DNA of 64,000 nt from positions 1 to 64,000 of the forward strand of contig JAKFVD010000018.1 in assembly GCA_021732365.1 (NCBI GenBank). Reading direction: 5' to 3'. The stretch is from Methylotenera sp. (GTDB lineage Bacteria > Pseudomonadota > Gammaproteobacteria > Burkholderiales > Methylophilaceae). A program made the translations under genes and the position numbers. Numbering within the stretch: position 1 is the stretch's first letter; each line of letters begins with the position of its first letter. This document shows positions 35,940 through 45,879 of the stretch, piece after piece. The notes below the pieces were generated by a model. That model was not told the origin of the DNA. It ran no database searches and worked only from the letters and a program-made list of their open reading frames with translations.

Positions 35940-37460
35940 ATGGCTTCTACTTCTAACTCTACCCCATCTTCGATGGAATCTTTCGCCGCGCTTTTTGAAG
36001 AAAGCTTGGCACGTCAGGAAATGCGTTCTGGTGAAGTAATCACCGCCGAGGTTGTATCGATTGATAACGACCACGTGATTGTTAACGCTGGCTTAAAATC
36101 TGAAAGCGTCATTGATGCTGCAGAATTCAAAAATGCTCAAGGTGAGCTTGAAGTGGCCGTTGGCGACTTTGTAAAAGTATGTATCGAAAAATTGGAAGAT
36201 GGCTTTGGCTCTACACAACTTTCTCGCGAAAAAGCGAAGAAAATGGAAGCTTGGCTTGATTTAGAAGATGCCATGAACGAAGGCCGTGTAGTGAAAGGCT
36301 TTGTAAGCGGTAAAGTAAAAGGCGGCTTGCGCGTTTCTGTAAACGGCATTATGGCTTTCTTACCAGGTTCATTGGTTGATGTACGTCCTGTAAAAGACAC
36401 CACACCATTCGAAAACAAAGAGTGGGATTTCAAAGTTATTAAACTAGACCGCAAACGTAACAATATCGTGGTTTCTCGCCGTGCTGTAATGGAAGTCAGC
36501 ATGGGTGCAGACCGCGAAGCGTTAATGGGCACATTGCAAGAAGGCGCAATCATTAAAGGTATTGTTAAAAACATTACTGATTACGGCGCATTCGTTGATT
36601 TAGGCGGCATTGATGGCTTGTTGCATATTACGGATTTAGCATGGCGTCGCGTGAAGCACCCATCAGAAGTACTAACAGTTGGTGAAGAAGTTGAAGCGAA
36701 AATCTTGAAATTCGATCAAGAGAAAAACCGTGTTTCATTAGGTATTAAACAATTAGGCGATGACCCATGGGTTGCATTAACTCGCCGTTACCCAGTAAGC
36801 ACACGCTTATTCGGTAAAGTTTCAAACATTACTGACTACGGCGCATTCGTTGAAGTAGAGCCAGGTATCGAAGGTTTGGTACACGTCTCAGAAATGGATT
36901 GGACTAACAAAAATATTCACCCAGGTAAAATCGCTCAATTAGGCGACGAAGTTGAAGTGATGATTCTTGAGATTGACGAGGATCGTCGTCGTTTATCATT
37001 AGGGATGAAACAGTGTAAAGCCAACCCTTGGGATGACTTCTCTGCAACACACGCTAAAAACGATAAAGTTTCTGGTCAAATCAAATCCATCACAGACTTC
37101 GGCGTGTTTATCGGCCTAGCTGGCGGTATTGATGGTTTAGTACATTTATCTGATTTATCTTGGACTCAAACTGGCGAAGAAGCGATTCGCAACTTCAAAA
37201 AAGGTGACGAGTTACAAGCCATTATTTTAGCAATCGATGTTGAGAAAGAGCGTATTTCTCTAGGTGTTAAACAACTGACAGAAGATCCATCAGGTGCAAC
37301 ACCTTCATCATCTAGCGATGACAAAGCAGCAAAACCTAAAGCAAAACCTGCTAAAACTAAAGCTGAAGATAGCTCAACTAAAGCAGCAGATGACGCAGCA
37401 ACAGCGGGTACAACTAACCTTGGCGCTTTATTAAAAGCAAAAATGGATAGCAAGAAATAA
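35940..37460 (+). CDS. rpsA: 30S ribosomal protein S1 (five-S1-domain form)
   Basis: RNA-binding ribosomal protein needed to recruit mRNAs. The 506-residue product contains five S1 domains: about 20-88, 104-172, 192-260, 277-347 and 364-434. Domains 3-5 show the ITDYGAFV / ITDFGVFI pattern. The typical proteobacterial protein has six domains and about 557-570 residues. Here, directly after the fifth domain (VKQLTEDP), a Lys/Ala/Ser-rich tail begins and ends [13 protein letters not shown], so domain 6 is absent. The frame is intact, with no sign of a frameshift. Confidence 0.93.
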   Translation: MASTSNSTPSSMESFAALFEESLARQEMRSGEVITAEVVSIDNDHVIVNAGLKSESVIDAAEFKNAQGELEVAVGDFVKVCIEKLEDGFGSTQLSREKAKKMEAWLDLEDAMNEGRVVKGFVSGKVKGGLRVSVNGIMAFLPGSLVDVRPVKDTTPFENKEWDFKVIKLDRKRNNIVVSRRAVMEVSMGADREALMGTLQEGAIIKGIVKNITDYGAFVDLGGIDGLLHITDLAWRRVKHPSEVLTVGEEVEAKILKFDQEKNRVSLGIKQLGDDPWVALTRRYPVSTRLFGKVSNITDYGAFVEVEPGIEGLVHVSEMDWTNKNIHPGKIAQLGDEVEVMILEIDEDRRRLSLGMKQCKANPWDDFSATHAKNDKVSGQIKSITDFGVFIGLAGGIDGLVHLSDLSWTQTGEEAIRNFKKGDELQAIILAIDVEKERISLGVKQLTEDPSGATPSSSSDDKAAKPKAKPAKTKAEDSSTKAADDAATAGTTNLGALLKAKMDSKK

Positions 37461-37556
37461 ACAGCAGCAAAAAGCTAGTTTGATGTTAATCGATATTAAT
37501 TTTAAGACGTTTTTACGTTAGATAATTACAAGCTAAATTAAAGGCAACTATAAGCC

Positions 37557-37841
37557 ATGACAAAATCAGAATTAATTAATTTATTAGCAGAGCGTTTTCC
37601 ACAACTGGTTGTGAAAGACGCTGAGTTATCTGTTAAAGCCATCTTAGATGCAATGACAGATAACTTATCAACTGGCGAGCGCATCGAAATTCGTGGCTTC
37701 GGTAGTTTTAGTTTAAATTACCGTCCGCCACGTTTGGGTCGCAACCCTAAAACTGGCAGCAAAGTACAAGTACCTGCAAAGCATGTACCGCACTTTAAAG
37801 CAGGTAAAGAGTTGCGCGATCGCGTTGATTCAGCAACATAA
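37557..37841 (+). CDS. ihfB: Integration host factor subunit beta
   Basis: DNA-bending architectural protein, partner of IhfA. The 94-residue protein starts [15 protein letters not shown] and has [28 protein letters not shown] with the intercalating Pro region. It follows rpsA, the standard order, and is closed by a strong terminator. Confidence 0.95.
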   Translation: MTKSELINLLAERFPQLVVKDAELSVKAILDAMTDNLSTGERIEIRGFGSFSLNYRPPRLGRNPKTGSKVQVPAKHVPHFKAGKELRDRVDSAT

Positions 37842-37865
37842 AATAGATTTTTGCTAGCAAATATA

Positions 37866-37901
37866 AAAAACGGCGCTTACATTTTTAAGTGCCGTTTTTT
37901 T
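37866..37901 (+). terminator. Terminator after ihfB
   Basis: Stem AAAACGGC-G-CTTA / TAAG-T-GCCGTTTT with a CATTTT loop, followed by a T-run. It separates ihfB from lapB. Confidence 0.85.
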
Positions 37902-37983
37902 ACGCCCTTAACTATTAGTCATTGCGCACAAGCTTAGGTAAAATACGTTTAGATAAAATTTTGAATAAAATAGTTAAATAATC

Positions 37984-39186
37984 ATGATGATTGAATTTGA
38001 ATATTGGTGGCTTTTAGTGCTCCCACTTTTTTTTACGCTGGGCTGGATTGCTGCACGCGTAGATATTAGACAGCTGCTATCAGAATCAACCACCCTGCCT
38101 GCCGCCTATTTTAAAGGGCTTAACTTTTTAATTGGCGATCAGCATGACAAAGCGGTAGAAGCGTTCAGCGAAGCGGTGCAAGCCAATAGCGATTCACTAG
38201 AACTACATTTTGCTTTAGGTAGTTTGTTTAGACGAACAGGTGAGACCGACCGCGCGATTAATCTGCATGTGAATTTGTTGGATAAAAAAGAACTGACTGA
38301 GCCACAACGCAACGCGGTAAAAGCAGAGCTGGCGCAAGATTATTTAAAAGCAGGTTTATTTGACCGCGCAGAAGAGTTATTTAAAGGCTTAGAAGATCAG
38401 CGCTATAAGCAGCCTGCTCTGTGCGCTTTATTAGAAATCTATGTACGTGAGCGCGAATGGGCGCAAGCCATTACTACCGCAACCGAGCTAGAGCGCTTAT
38501 CTGGCGTGCCTTTTAGAGTAGAAGTTGCGCAGTATTATTGCGAATTGGCTATGAATTTTATCATCGCACAAAATGCAGATGCCGCGCATAGTCAGCTGGC
38601 ATTGGCATTAGATGCCAATAAAAATTGTATTCGCGCGAATGTATTATTGGGCGATATTGAAGCCAGCGCAGGCCAGCATCAAACGGCCATTTCTTATTGG
38701 AAACGCATTGAGTTTCAACAGCCAGAGTACTTAGGATTAGTCGCAGGCAAAATGCTCAAAAGTTATCGCGCGGCCAACTTATTGAAAGAAGGCTTAGCGC
38801 AACTTAACACCTATATTGAAACCTATAAATTACCTTCTTTAATGTCTGTTCTATATGAAGCGACTTTAACTGAAGAAGGCGCCGAAAGTGCAGCCAAACT
38901 GGCGCGTAATGAACTCATCCGCCAACCTAGCTTAAACACGCTAGACCAGCTACTACAAGCGCGCGCCATGGCAGATGATGTCAATAATCAAGACGTGCAG
39001 CTGATACAGCAAACTGTACGTAATGCCATTGGTAATCGCGCGGCTTATCATTGTAATCAGTGCGGGTTTCGCGCTAAACAATATCACTGGCAATGCCCTG
39101 CTTGCAATGCATGGGAATCGTTGCCTGCAGAGCCATCAGAAACCATTAGCCGTGAAATGACGGTAAAAAAATCTAACCAAAAATAA
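37984..39186 (+). CDS. lapB: LapB lipopolysaccharide assembly protein (YciM)
   Basis: Inner-membrane anchored TPR protein that regulates LpxC turnover and LPS assembly. The 400-residue protein has one N-terminal TM (about 6-24), TPR repeats through about residue 340 and a C-terminal rubredoxin-like zinc knuckle with Cys357, Cys360, Cys371 and Cys374. The usual partner gene lapA, normally just upstream, is not present. Start at ATG 37984 or the adjacent ATG 37987. Confidence 0.93.
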   Translation: MMIEFEYWWLLVLPLFFTLGWIAARVDIRQLLSESTTLPAAYFKGLNFLIGDQHDKAVEAFSEAVQANSDSLELHFALGSLFRRTGETDRAINLHVNLLDKKELTEPQRNAVKAELAQDYLKAGLFDRAEELFKGLEDQRYKQPALCALLEIYVREREWAQAITTATELERLSGVPFRVEVAQYYCELAMNFIIAQNADAAHSQLALALDANKNCIRANVLLGDIEASAGQHQTAISYWKRIEFQQPEYLGLVAGKMLKSYRAANLLKEGLAQLNTYIETYKLPSLMSVLYEATLTEEGAESAAKLARNELIRQPSLNTLDQLLQARAMADDVNNQDVQLIQQTVRNAIGNRAAYHCNQCGFRAKQYHWQCPACNAWESLPAEPSETISREMTVKKSNQK

Positions 39187-39205
39187 ATAATTAAAAGTTA
39201 AATAA

Positions 39206-39907
39206 ATGAATGATTCTAAAGTCATCGTCGCGCTAGATTATGCCGACGCGTCCAGTGCGCTGAGTCTGGTTAATCAACTTGACCCAAGCTTATGTAAGCT
39301 TAAAGTAGGCAAAGAATTATTCACTGCCGCAGGCCCACAATTAATAGAAAAGTTAACGTCCAAAAACTTCCAAATTTTTTTAGATTTAAAATTTCATGAT
39401 ATTCCCAATACCGTAGCAAAGGCCTGCGAAGCAGCCAGCAACTTAGGTGTGTGGATGCTGAATGTGCATGCCAGCGGTGGCAAAACCATGATGCAAGCGG
39501 CACTAGAAGGTGTTGATAAAAGTAAACATTCACCCTACCTCATTGCTGTAACCGTTCTCACCAGTATGAGCCAAGCCAATTTAGATGAAATTGGTATTGA
39601 AAACAGCATTGAAAATCAAGTGCTTAAATTAGCACAACTCACTCAACTTGCAGGCTTGCATGGCGTCGTATGTTCAGCGCTTGAGGCACAGCTATTGAGA
39701 AAGCAGCTTGCGCAGGATTTTCTATTGATTACGCCAGGCATACGCCCTGCAACTGCCAGCAAAGATGATCAAACACGTATTTTAACGCCAACACAAGCCT
39801 TGGCCGCTGGCGCAAGTTACTTAGTGGTCGGTCGCCCTATCACGCAGGCTAATCGGCCAATTGAAGCGCTAATTGCGATTAATGAAGAAATACAATCAAT
39901 AAATTAA
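39206..39907 (+). CDS. pyrF: Orotidine 5'-phosphate decarboxylase
   Basis: Last step of UMP synthesis. The 233-residue protein has VALDYADASSALSLV, CKLKVGKELF and the catalytic FLDLKFHDIPNTV motif (Lys and Asp), with a C-terminal TPGIRPA and VVGRPIT phosphate site. It follows lapB after 19 bases, the usual order. Confidence 0.95.
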   Translation: MNDSKVIVALDYADASSALSLVNQLDPSLCKLKVGKELFTAAGPQLIEKLTSKNFQIFLDLKFHDIPNTVAKACEAASNLGVWMLNVHASGGKTMMQAALEGVDKSKHSPYLIAVTVLTSMSQANLDEIGIENSIENQVLKLAQLTQLAGLHGVVCSALEAQLLRKQLAQDFLLITPGIRPATASKDDQTRILTPTQALAAGASYLVVGRPITQANRPIEALIAINEEIQSIN

Positions 39908-39993
39908 CGTTAAAACTAGTTCAAATTCAACTAAAACAGTACACTTACGTTGATAACTTTGTTATCACAAACACTTACATTAGGAGAAAATAA

Positions 39994-40455
39994 ATGAAAA
40001 AAATACTAATCGCATTATTCGCCAGCTTCATACTTAGTTTTAGCGCGTTTGCAGCCGTTAACTTAAACACTGCAACACAAGCAGAACTAGAGTCTTTAGA
40101 GGGTATTGGCCCAGTAAAAGCGCAGGCCATTATTGATTATCGCAAAAAAAATGGTGGCTTTAAGTCTGTTGATGAGCTTGAAAAGGTAGATGGTATAGGC
40201 GAAGTCACACTAAAAAATGTGCGAAAAAACGTATCTATCAGTGGTAAATCCACAGCTGTTGCACCTACCGCAAGCAAAGAGGCTAAACCCACTAAAGAAA
40301 CCAAAGCTGTTGATAAAAAGAAAGACAGCAAAGCCGTAAAAGCTGAAGAAGCTGCTAAGGCAGAGAAAAAAGCTGCCGCAGATGCAAAAAAAGCTGAGAA
40401 AAAAGCCGTTGCCGATAAAAAATCAGCAGCTAAATCCGACGTAAAAGCAAAGTAA
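39994..40455 (+). CDS. ComEA-like helix-hairpin-helix protein
   Basis: A 153-residue exported protein with a signal peptide (cleavage near FAA-VN). A double helix-hairpin-helix DNA-binding domain at about 21-86 carries [21 protein letters not shown] and [13 protein letters not shown] low-complexity Lys/Ala tail of about 65 residues follows. ComEA proteins bind incoming DNA in the periplasm. The highly basic tail is unusual and may add unspecific DNA or envelope binding. A terminator follows. Confidence 0.85.
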   Translation: MKKILIALFASFILSFSAFAAVNLNTATQAELESLEGIGPVKAQAIIDYRKKNGGFKSVDELEKVDGIGEVTLKNVRKNVSISGKSTAVAPTASKEAKPTKETKAVDKKKDSKAVKAEEAAKAEKKAAADAKKAEKKAVADKKSAAKSDVKAK

Positions 40456-40483
40456 TACTAATCTTTAATGTCGGTTGATTAGC

Positions 40484-40512
40484 AAAAAAGCCCTCTACTT
40501 GAGGGCTTTTTT
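40484..40512 (+). terminator. Terminator after the ComEA-like gene
   Basis: Stem AAAAAAGCCCTC / GAGGGCTTTTTT with a TACTT loop. It can serve both strands, since the glycine-zipper gene converges. Confidence 0.88.
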
Positions 40513-40535
40513 ATATCGTAGCGTTCTAATTCAAA

Positions 40536-40982
40536 TTAATCGTTATGTTTGTCATGGCCTTTGCCGTGCTTATGTTTTTTATGATGATGCTTTCTGTGGC
40601 TACCGCTGCTTGATTTACTTGGCTCATCAATCACTTTGCCAACTACCGCACCACCAGCGCCACCCAAACCTGCACCAACCACAGCACCTGTGCCACTACC
40701 ACTTACTTTACGGCCTACGTAAGCACCACCTGCACCACCCGCTGCGCCGCCAATAACCGCACCAGCTTGACCTTCACCTTTGGTCGTAACCGCACCACCT
40801 AGGCCGCCACCCACTGCGCCGCCTAATACTTCACCTGTGCTACCGCCTACGACACCACCCAGAGCTGTACCTGCTGCGGCTCCCAAGCCACCACCTACTG
40901 CGGTTTTAGCGTTGCTGTCTGCAGCCAATGCATGTCCAGATAATAATAAAATTGCTAATAATGGGGCATGAATATATTTCAT
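40536..40982 (-). CDS. Glycine-zipper surface/envelope protein with His-Lys tail
   Basis: A 148-residue exported protein. A signal peptide (about 1-20, cleavage near ALA-AD) is followed by several Gly-rich zipper segments of the form GGGLGAAAGTALGG and GGAVGGGLGGA, typical of 2TM glycine-zipper proteins that sit in the outer envelope. The last ~25 residues are rich in His and Lys (HRKHHHKKHKHGKGHDK) and could bind metal ions or DNA. Function is not known. The plus-strand frames here that look coding are shadows. Confidence 0.8.
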   Translation of the reverse strand: MKYIHAPLLAILLLSGHALAADSNAKTAVGGGLGAAAGTALGGVVGGSTGEVLGGAVGGGLGGAVTTKGEGQAGAVIGGAAGGAGGAYVGRKVSGSGTGAVVGAGLGGAGGAVVGKVIDEPSKSSSGSHRKHHHKKHKHGKGHDKHND

Positions 40983-41121
40983 TACGACTTCCTTTTTTAA
41001 TCATTTTAATCGTTGCAACAAAGCTACTGCTTTATTAGTAGCACGAGTTTACAAGGTTTGATAGATTCGCCAATAAGCTAAAGCTGAAATATCTGTAGGT
41101 GTTTTCCTACAGATATATGGA

Positions 41122-43182
41122 TTATTTAACGCGCATACCAGGCTGTGCGCCTACATCAGGCGTTAATATAAATGGCCCACCGCGCTCATCGCTAGCCGCT
41201 AGAACCATACCTTCACTCATGCCGAATTTCATTTTACGCGGCGCTAAATTAGCCACCATCACCGTATTGCGGCCGACCAATGTCGCAGGATCATAAGCAG
41301 ATTTAATACCCGCAAACACTTGGCGTGTCTTATCTTCGCCTATATCCAAAGTCAGTTTTAGTAACTTTTCTGCACCTTCAACATGTTCGGCATTAACGAT
41401 AGTTGCAATGCGTAAATCCACTTTGGTGAAGTCATCAATACTGATATATTCGCCTTCAGGTAAGATAGCTTCAGGCTCTGCTTTTGTCTTGGCTGGCGCA
41501 CTCACTTGTGCTGTTGCAGTCAGGTTCTCTTTGTTAGCTTCTGTCATGGCTTCAATTAATTTAGGGTCAATACGGGTAATCAAATGGCTGTACTCATTAA
41601 TTGCATGACCTGCATTTAAGCTAGCATTAACGCTTGCCCAATTAAGTGGCTCAATGTTTAAAAACTGTTCGATTTCTGCCGCTAGCTTTGGCAAAACTGG
41701 TTTTAAATATAAGGTGAGTAATCTAAACATTTCTATTGCATCAGAACAGACTTGCTGTAATGCCGCATCTTGACCCTCTTGTTTTGCCATGACCCAAGGT
41801 GCACGCTCGGCTACAAACCCGTTTGCGATATCACTTAAACGCATAATTTCGCGCAAGGCACGTCCATACTCACGCCCAGCATAAGCATCAGCAATAATTT
41901 GTGCCGCTGCTTTTAACTCTGCAATGACCGTATTACTGCTGCTTGGGCTTAATTTTCCGGCAAAACGTTTATTGATAAAACCAGCGGTACGGCTGGCAAT
42001 ATTGATATATTTACCCACCAGGTCACTGTTCACGCGCGCCACAAAGTCATCCAAACTAAGGTCGATATCTTCCATCGTGCTGTTGAGCTTTGCTGCATAG
42101 TAATAACGCAAATATTCAGGATTCTTAATATGGTCTAAATAGCTGCGCGCCGTGATAAACGTGCCGCGCGATTTACTCATTTTTTCGCCATTGACGGTTA
42201 AAAAACCATGCGCGAAAATTTGTGTGGGCGTGCGGTAACCGCTGAATTCAAGCGTCGCAGGCCAAAACAAGGCATGAAAATACAGAATATCTTTGCCAAT
42301 AAAATGGTACAACTCTGTGCTGGAGTCTTTATTCCAATATTCGTCAAAATCCAGGCCTTTATCTGCACACAGTTTTTTAAAACTAGCCATATAGCCAATC
42401 GGCGCATCCAGCCATACATAAAAATATTTACCAGGCGCATCTGGAATCTCAAAGCCAAAGTAAGGCGCATCGCGTGAAATATCCCAGTCATTCAGGCCAT
42501 TCTCAAACCATTCACCCATTTTGTTGGCGGCTTCGCCTTGCAAGGTGGGCTTACCTTTTATGGCTTCGCTGCGCGTCCAGTCTTTTAAAAACGCTTCACA
42601 TTCGCTTAATTTAAAAAAGTAATGTTCCGTTTCCTTGCGCACTGGGGCGGCGCCAGATACCGCTGAATAGGCATTAATCAGTTCAGTTGGATTGTAGGTT
42701 GCGCCACAGACCTCACAGTTATCGCCATATTGATCTTTGGCGTGACATTTCGGGCATTCGCCTTTAATAAAGCGGTCAGGCAGGAACATGTTTTTAACAG
42801 GGTCGTAAAACTGCTCAATGGTTTTAGTCGCAATTTTGCCGTTGGCTTTTAATTTGCGATAAATGGTTTGCGATAGTTCTTTATTTTCAGGCGCATTGGT
42901 TGAGTAATAATTGTCAAACTCTACCAAAAACTCTTTAAAGTCTGCGCTATGTTCTTTATGCACATTAGCAATCAAGGCCTCTGGCGTAATGCCCTCTTTC
43001 TCTGCACGCAACATAATTGGCGTGCCATGCGTGTCATCCGCACACACATAATGCACCGTATGACCCTGCATTTTTTGAAAGCGCACCCAAATATCGGTTT
43101 GAATATATTCCACCAAGTGGCCAAGGTGAATACTGCCATTGGCGTAGGGTAAGGCGGAAGTTACCAGGATTTTACGTGCCAT
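41122..43182 (-). CDS. metG: Methionyl-tRNA synthetase
   Basis: Charges tRNA-Met. The 686-residue protein has the HIGH-type signature ([14 protein letters not shown]), a zinc knuckle with [18 protein letters not shown], the KMSKS motif ([12 protein letters not shown]) and a C-terminal OB-fold dimerisation/tRNA-binding domain ([23 protein letters not shown]). Full length. It is divergent from apbC, a common betaproteobacterial arrangement. Confidence 0.96.
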   Translation of the reverse strand: MARKILVTSALPYANGSIHLGHLVEYIQTDIWVRFQKMQGHTVHYVCADDTHGTPIMLRAEKEGITPEALIANVHKEHSADFKEFLVEFDNYYSTNAPENKELSQTIYRKLKANGKIATKTIEQFYDPVKNMFLPDRFIKGECPKCHAKDQYGDNCEVCGATYNPTELINAYSAVSGAAPVRKETEHYFFKLSECEAFLKDWTRSEAIKGKPTLQGEAANKMGEWFENGLNDWDISRDAPYFGFEIPDAPGKYFYVWLDAPIGYMASFKKLCADKGLDFDEYWNKDSSTELYHFIGKDILYFHALFWPATLEFSGYRTPTQIFAHGFLTVNGEKMSKSRGTFITARSYLDHIKNPEYLRYYYAAKLNSTMEDIDLSLDDFVARVNSDLVGKYINIASRTAGFINKRFAGKLSPSSSNTVIAELKAAAQIIADAYAGREYGRALREIMRLSDIANGFVAERAPWVMAKQEGQDAALQQVCSDAIEMFRLLTLYLKPVLPKLAAEIEQFLNIEPLNWASVNASLNAGHAINEYSHLITRIDPKLIEAMTEANKENLTATAQVSAPAKTKAEPEAILPEGEYISIDDFTKVDLRIATIVNAEHVEGAEKLLKLTLDIGEDKTRQVFAGIKSAYDPATLVGRNTVMVANLAPRKMKFGMSEGMVLAASDERGGPFILTPDVGAQPGMRVK

Positions 43183-43309
43183 AAATTGCTTTAAATTGAG
43201 GTAAAACGCTATTTTAGCAAATTAAGCAGGCTTTCGCTTTAAGCATTCACGCCTAAAACATGCGCTTGCGCTAAAATAGTACTTTTAAGATTAAGTAAAA
43301 TTCACAATC

Positions 43310-44398
43310 ATGGCAATCACAGAATCAGATATCCAAAACGCGCTAAAAACGCTTGTAGACCCAAACACTGGCAAAGATTTTATTACCAGCAAATCGGCTA
43401 AAAATATTCAAATTAATGCAGACAAAGTGAGCCTAGATATTGTATTAGGCTACCCAGCTAAAAGCGTGATGGCAGATGTGCAAGCGCTGGTGGTTGAGCA
43501 TTTAAAATCGCTTGCTGATGTGAGTGAAGTGACTGTGAATATTGGCAGCCGCATCGTTGCGCATAAAGTGCAGCAAGGCGTAAATTTATTGCCGAATGTA
43601 AAAAATATTATCGCAGTAGCTTCAGGCAAAGGCGGCGTAGGCAAATCCACTACCTCAGTGAATTTGGCTTTAGCACTGGCTGCAGAAGGCGCGACAGTAG
43701 GCTTATTGGATGCCGATATTTACGGCCCTAGCCAACCGCAAATGTTAGGCATTAGCGGTCGCCCAGAAAGCACGGATGGCAAAAGCATGCAGCCAATGCT
43801 GGCGCACGGCATTCAAGCCATGAGCATTGGCTTTTTAGTGGATATTGATACGCCCATGGTGTGGCGCGGCCCAATGGTGACCGGTGCGCTAGAGCAATTG
43901 TTGCGCGATACCAAATGGAATGATTTAGATTATCTGGTGATTGATTTACCGCCTGGCACTGGCGATATTCAGCTGACTTTAGCGCAAAAAATCCCAGTGA
44001 CAGGCGCGATTATCGTGACGACACCGCAAGATATTGCCCTGCTGGATGCAAGACGTGGCTTGAAAATGTTTGAAAAAGTGAATATTCCTATTTTGGGCAT
44101 TGTAGAAAATATGAGCACGCATATTTGCAGCAATTGCGGTCATGAGGAGCATATTTTTGGCGCAGGTGGCGGCGCCCAAATGTGTAATGATTATAAAGTT
44201 GATTTACTAGGCTCACTGCCCTTAGATATCAGCATCCGTGAACAAACTGACAGCGGAAAACCCACTGTTATAAACACGCCAGATTCCAAAATCGCCAATA
44301 TCTACAAAGAAATCGCCCGCAAAGCTGCCATTAAAATCGCTAATGCCAGCTTAGATCACAGTAGCAAGTTTCCGAATATTGTGATTCAGAATACTTAA
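43310..44398 (+). CDS. apbC: ApbC/Mrp iron-sulfur cluster carrier
   Basis: P-loop ATPase that carries and transfers Fe-S clusters. The 362-residue protein has an N-terminal DUF59/MIP18 domain (about 1-85), the deviant Walker A VASGKGGVGKSTTSVNLALA, DLPPGTGDIQL and the CSNCGHEEH pair that binds the cluster. It is divergent from metG. The peroxiredoxin gene follows after 3 bases. Confidence 0.95.
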   Translation: MAITESDIQNALKTLVDPNTGKDFITSKSAKNIQINADKVSLDIVLGYPAKSVMADVQALVVEHLKSLADVSEVTVNIGSRIVAHKVQQGVNLLPNVKNIIAVASGKGGVGKSTTSVNLALALAAEGATVGLLDADIYGPSQPQMLGISGRPESTDGKSMQPMLAHGIQAMSIGFLVDIDTPMVWRGPMVTGALEQLLRDTKWNDLDYLVIDLPPGTGDIQLTLAQKIPVTGAIIVTTPQDIALLDARRGLKMFEKVNIPILGIVENMSTHICSNCGHEEHIFGAGGGAQMCNDYKVDLLGSLPLDISIREQTDSGKPTVINTPDSKIANIYKEIARKAAIKIANASLDHSSKFPNIVIQNT

Positions 44399-44401
44399 TT
44401 T

Positions 44402-44959
44402 TTGAATTTATCTCAGCTACCGAATAATTTACCAGCGCCAACTGATGATGGCGCTGCCAATCATTTGAATGGGCTTTATTTACCAGATATTCAACTTAGC
44501 GCAACCAATGGTGAGCTTGTTTCATTAAATAAGTTAATGGGTAAATATGTTATTTATATTTACCCAATGACGGGGCAACCCAATATTGCACTACCGCCAG
44601 ATTGGGATAATATCCCCGGCGCGCGCGGATGCACTCCGCAATCTTGCAGTTTTAGAGATCATGCAGATGAACTGGAAAAATTAAACACTAAAATATTTGG
44701 TCTGAGTTCGCAGACCACAGATTACCAACTAGAAGCTAGAAATCGCCTGCATTTACCGTTTGAATTATTAAGCGATGAGTCATTTGGGCTTAAAAAAATA
44801 ATTGGATTACCTACTTTTTATATAGATAGTCTTGAGTTATACAAACGCTTAACAATCATTGTAGAAAACAGCCAAATCATCAAGACCTTTTATCCAGTGT
44901 TTCCACCAGATAAAAATGTTCAGGATGTCATCGAATGGTTAAAAACAAGCGCTAATTAA
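44402..44959 (+). CDS. Peroxiredoxin (AhpC/TSA family, BCP-like)
   Basis: Thiol peroxidase of 185 residues. The active-site loop is ARGCTPQSCSFRDH, in which the first Cys is the peroxidatic one and the second, five residues later, a resolving Cys as in PrxQ/BCP. It starts with TTG 44402, and its 3' end overlaps the convergent pgl gene by 8 bases. Confidence 0.85.
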   Translation: MNLSQLPNNLPAPTDDGAANHLNGLYLPDIQLSATNGELVSLNKLMGKYVIYIYPMTGQPNIALPPDWDNIPGARGCTPQSCSFRDHADELEKLNTKIFGLSSQTTDYQLEARNRLHLPFELLSDESFGLKKIIGLPTFYIDSLELYKRLTIIVENSQIIKTFYPVFPPDKNVQDVIEWLKTSAN

Positions 44960-45647
44960 GTTTTACACCATAACAGTACACATCTACACCATTTTTAGGT
45001 GCGATTAAAGTCGCAGGAATTTTGACGCCATTACGCCAATTGTCCACAGCCTCTTGTTTACCTGCGCCAGTCACTAAAAACAACACTTCATGCGTGTTAT
45101 TTAAACGATTTTGCGACATGGTCACGCGGTCAGCGGGTGGTTTTGGTGCATCAAAAACTGGCACTACATCGGCGCTATTATCTACAGCTTGATTCGGGAA
45201 AAGGCTGGCCGTATGACCATCTTCACCTAAACCTAAAATAACCAGATCAAACGCACGTACGCCATTTAAGGTTTTTGCATAGGCTTTCGCGCCTTCTAGA
45301 TTGCCCAATTCAGTGGGAATATCATGAATTTGATTTTGCGGAATCGCCACATGATTCAACCAGACATCGCGTGCCATTTTGCTATTACGGTCTACATGGT
45401 CTACTGGCAAGCAACGGTCATCATTGTGATATACATGCCAATTGGCCCAATCAGCTTTTTGTTGGCTTAATAATTGATACACACTTTTTGGTGTACTACC
45501 GCCGGCCAATACCACTAAAAAACTGCCGTGCTGCTGAATTGCTTCTTCTGCGGCAGCTAAAATGCGCTTAACAGCGGCTTGGTTAATGGCATCCTGCGAT
45601 TGAAAAGTATGCCAGCGAGTGTGATCAAGTGAAGTGTTTTGCGTCAT
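44952..45647 (-). CDS. pgl: 6-phosphogluconolactonase
   Basis: Hydrolyses 6-phosphogluconolactone between Zwf and Gnd. The 231-residue protein has the DevB/Pgl motifs VVLAGGSTPKSVYQLL, NDDRCLPVDHVDRNSKMARD and LGLGEDGHTASLFP. It is transcribed away from gnd-zwf, so the three steps are split between two divergent units. Confidence 0.93.
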   Translation of the reverse strand: MTQNTSLDHTRWHTFQSQDAINQAAVKRILAAAEEAIQQHGSFLVVLAGGSTPKSVYQLLSQQKADWANWHVYHNDDRCLPVDHVDRNSKMARDVWLNHVAIPQNQIHDIPTELGNLEGAKAYAKTLNGVRAFDLVILGLGEDGHTASLFPNQAVDNSADVVPVFDAPKPPADRVTMSQNRLNNTHEVLFLVTGAGKQEAVDNWRNGVKIPATLIAPKNGVDVYCYGVKLN

Positions 45648-45678
45648 AAAAACCTAATGGAAACTTTAAAAAAATAAA

Positions 45679-45705
45679 AAAAGCAGCTTTAAATTCTCTG
45701 CTTTT
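45679..45705 (+). other. Hairpin in the pgl-gnd divergent region
   Basis: AAAAGCAG (45679-45686) and CTGCTTTT (45698-45705) form an 8-base stem between the pgl start and the gnd promoter. Its role is undetermined. Confidence 0.35.
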
Positions 45706-45744
45706 AAAAATCTATACCTAATATTGTGTTTAGCAGTGCCGCAT

Positions 45745-45773
45745 TTGAGAACTGCTACTGCATTTGCTATAAT
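45745..45773 (+). promoter_or_regulatory. Near-consensus sigma70 promoter of gnd-zwf
   Basis: TTGAGA at 45745-45750, exactly 17 bases, then TATAAT at 45768-45773. This predicts an mRNA start near 45780 and a leader of about 100 bases. Confidence 0.7.
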
Positions 45774-45791
45774 TATACTTAACTCAATTAG

Positions 45792-45818
45792 ATAATTCTT
45801 CAAGAATTATTATTTTTT
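45792..45818 (+). promoter_or_regulatory. Hairpin plus T-run in the gnd leader
   Basis: ATAATTCTT and AAGAATTAT face each other around a single C (7-base stem with a 5-base loop in practice), followed by TATTTTTT. It could be a weak attenuator or an operator just after the predicted start site. Confidence 0.4.
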
Positions 45819-45879
45819 GTTTTCACCACATCCACAAGATGGGTGCTTTTTATTATCCTCACACCATAGGAAAAACAGC

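Noticed and set aside
40475-40971. Plus-strand frames opposite the glycine-zipper gene
   Set aside because: Pro/Ala-rich translations of the complementary Gly-rich repeats; the minus-strand protein has a signal peptide and terminator context.
45817-45879. N-terminal extension of gnd
   Set aside because: No conserved residues; AGGA and the Rossmann start point to ATG 45880.
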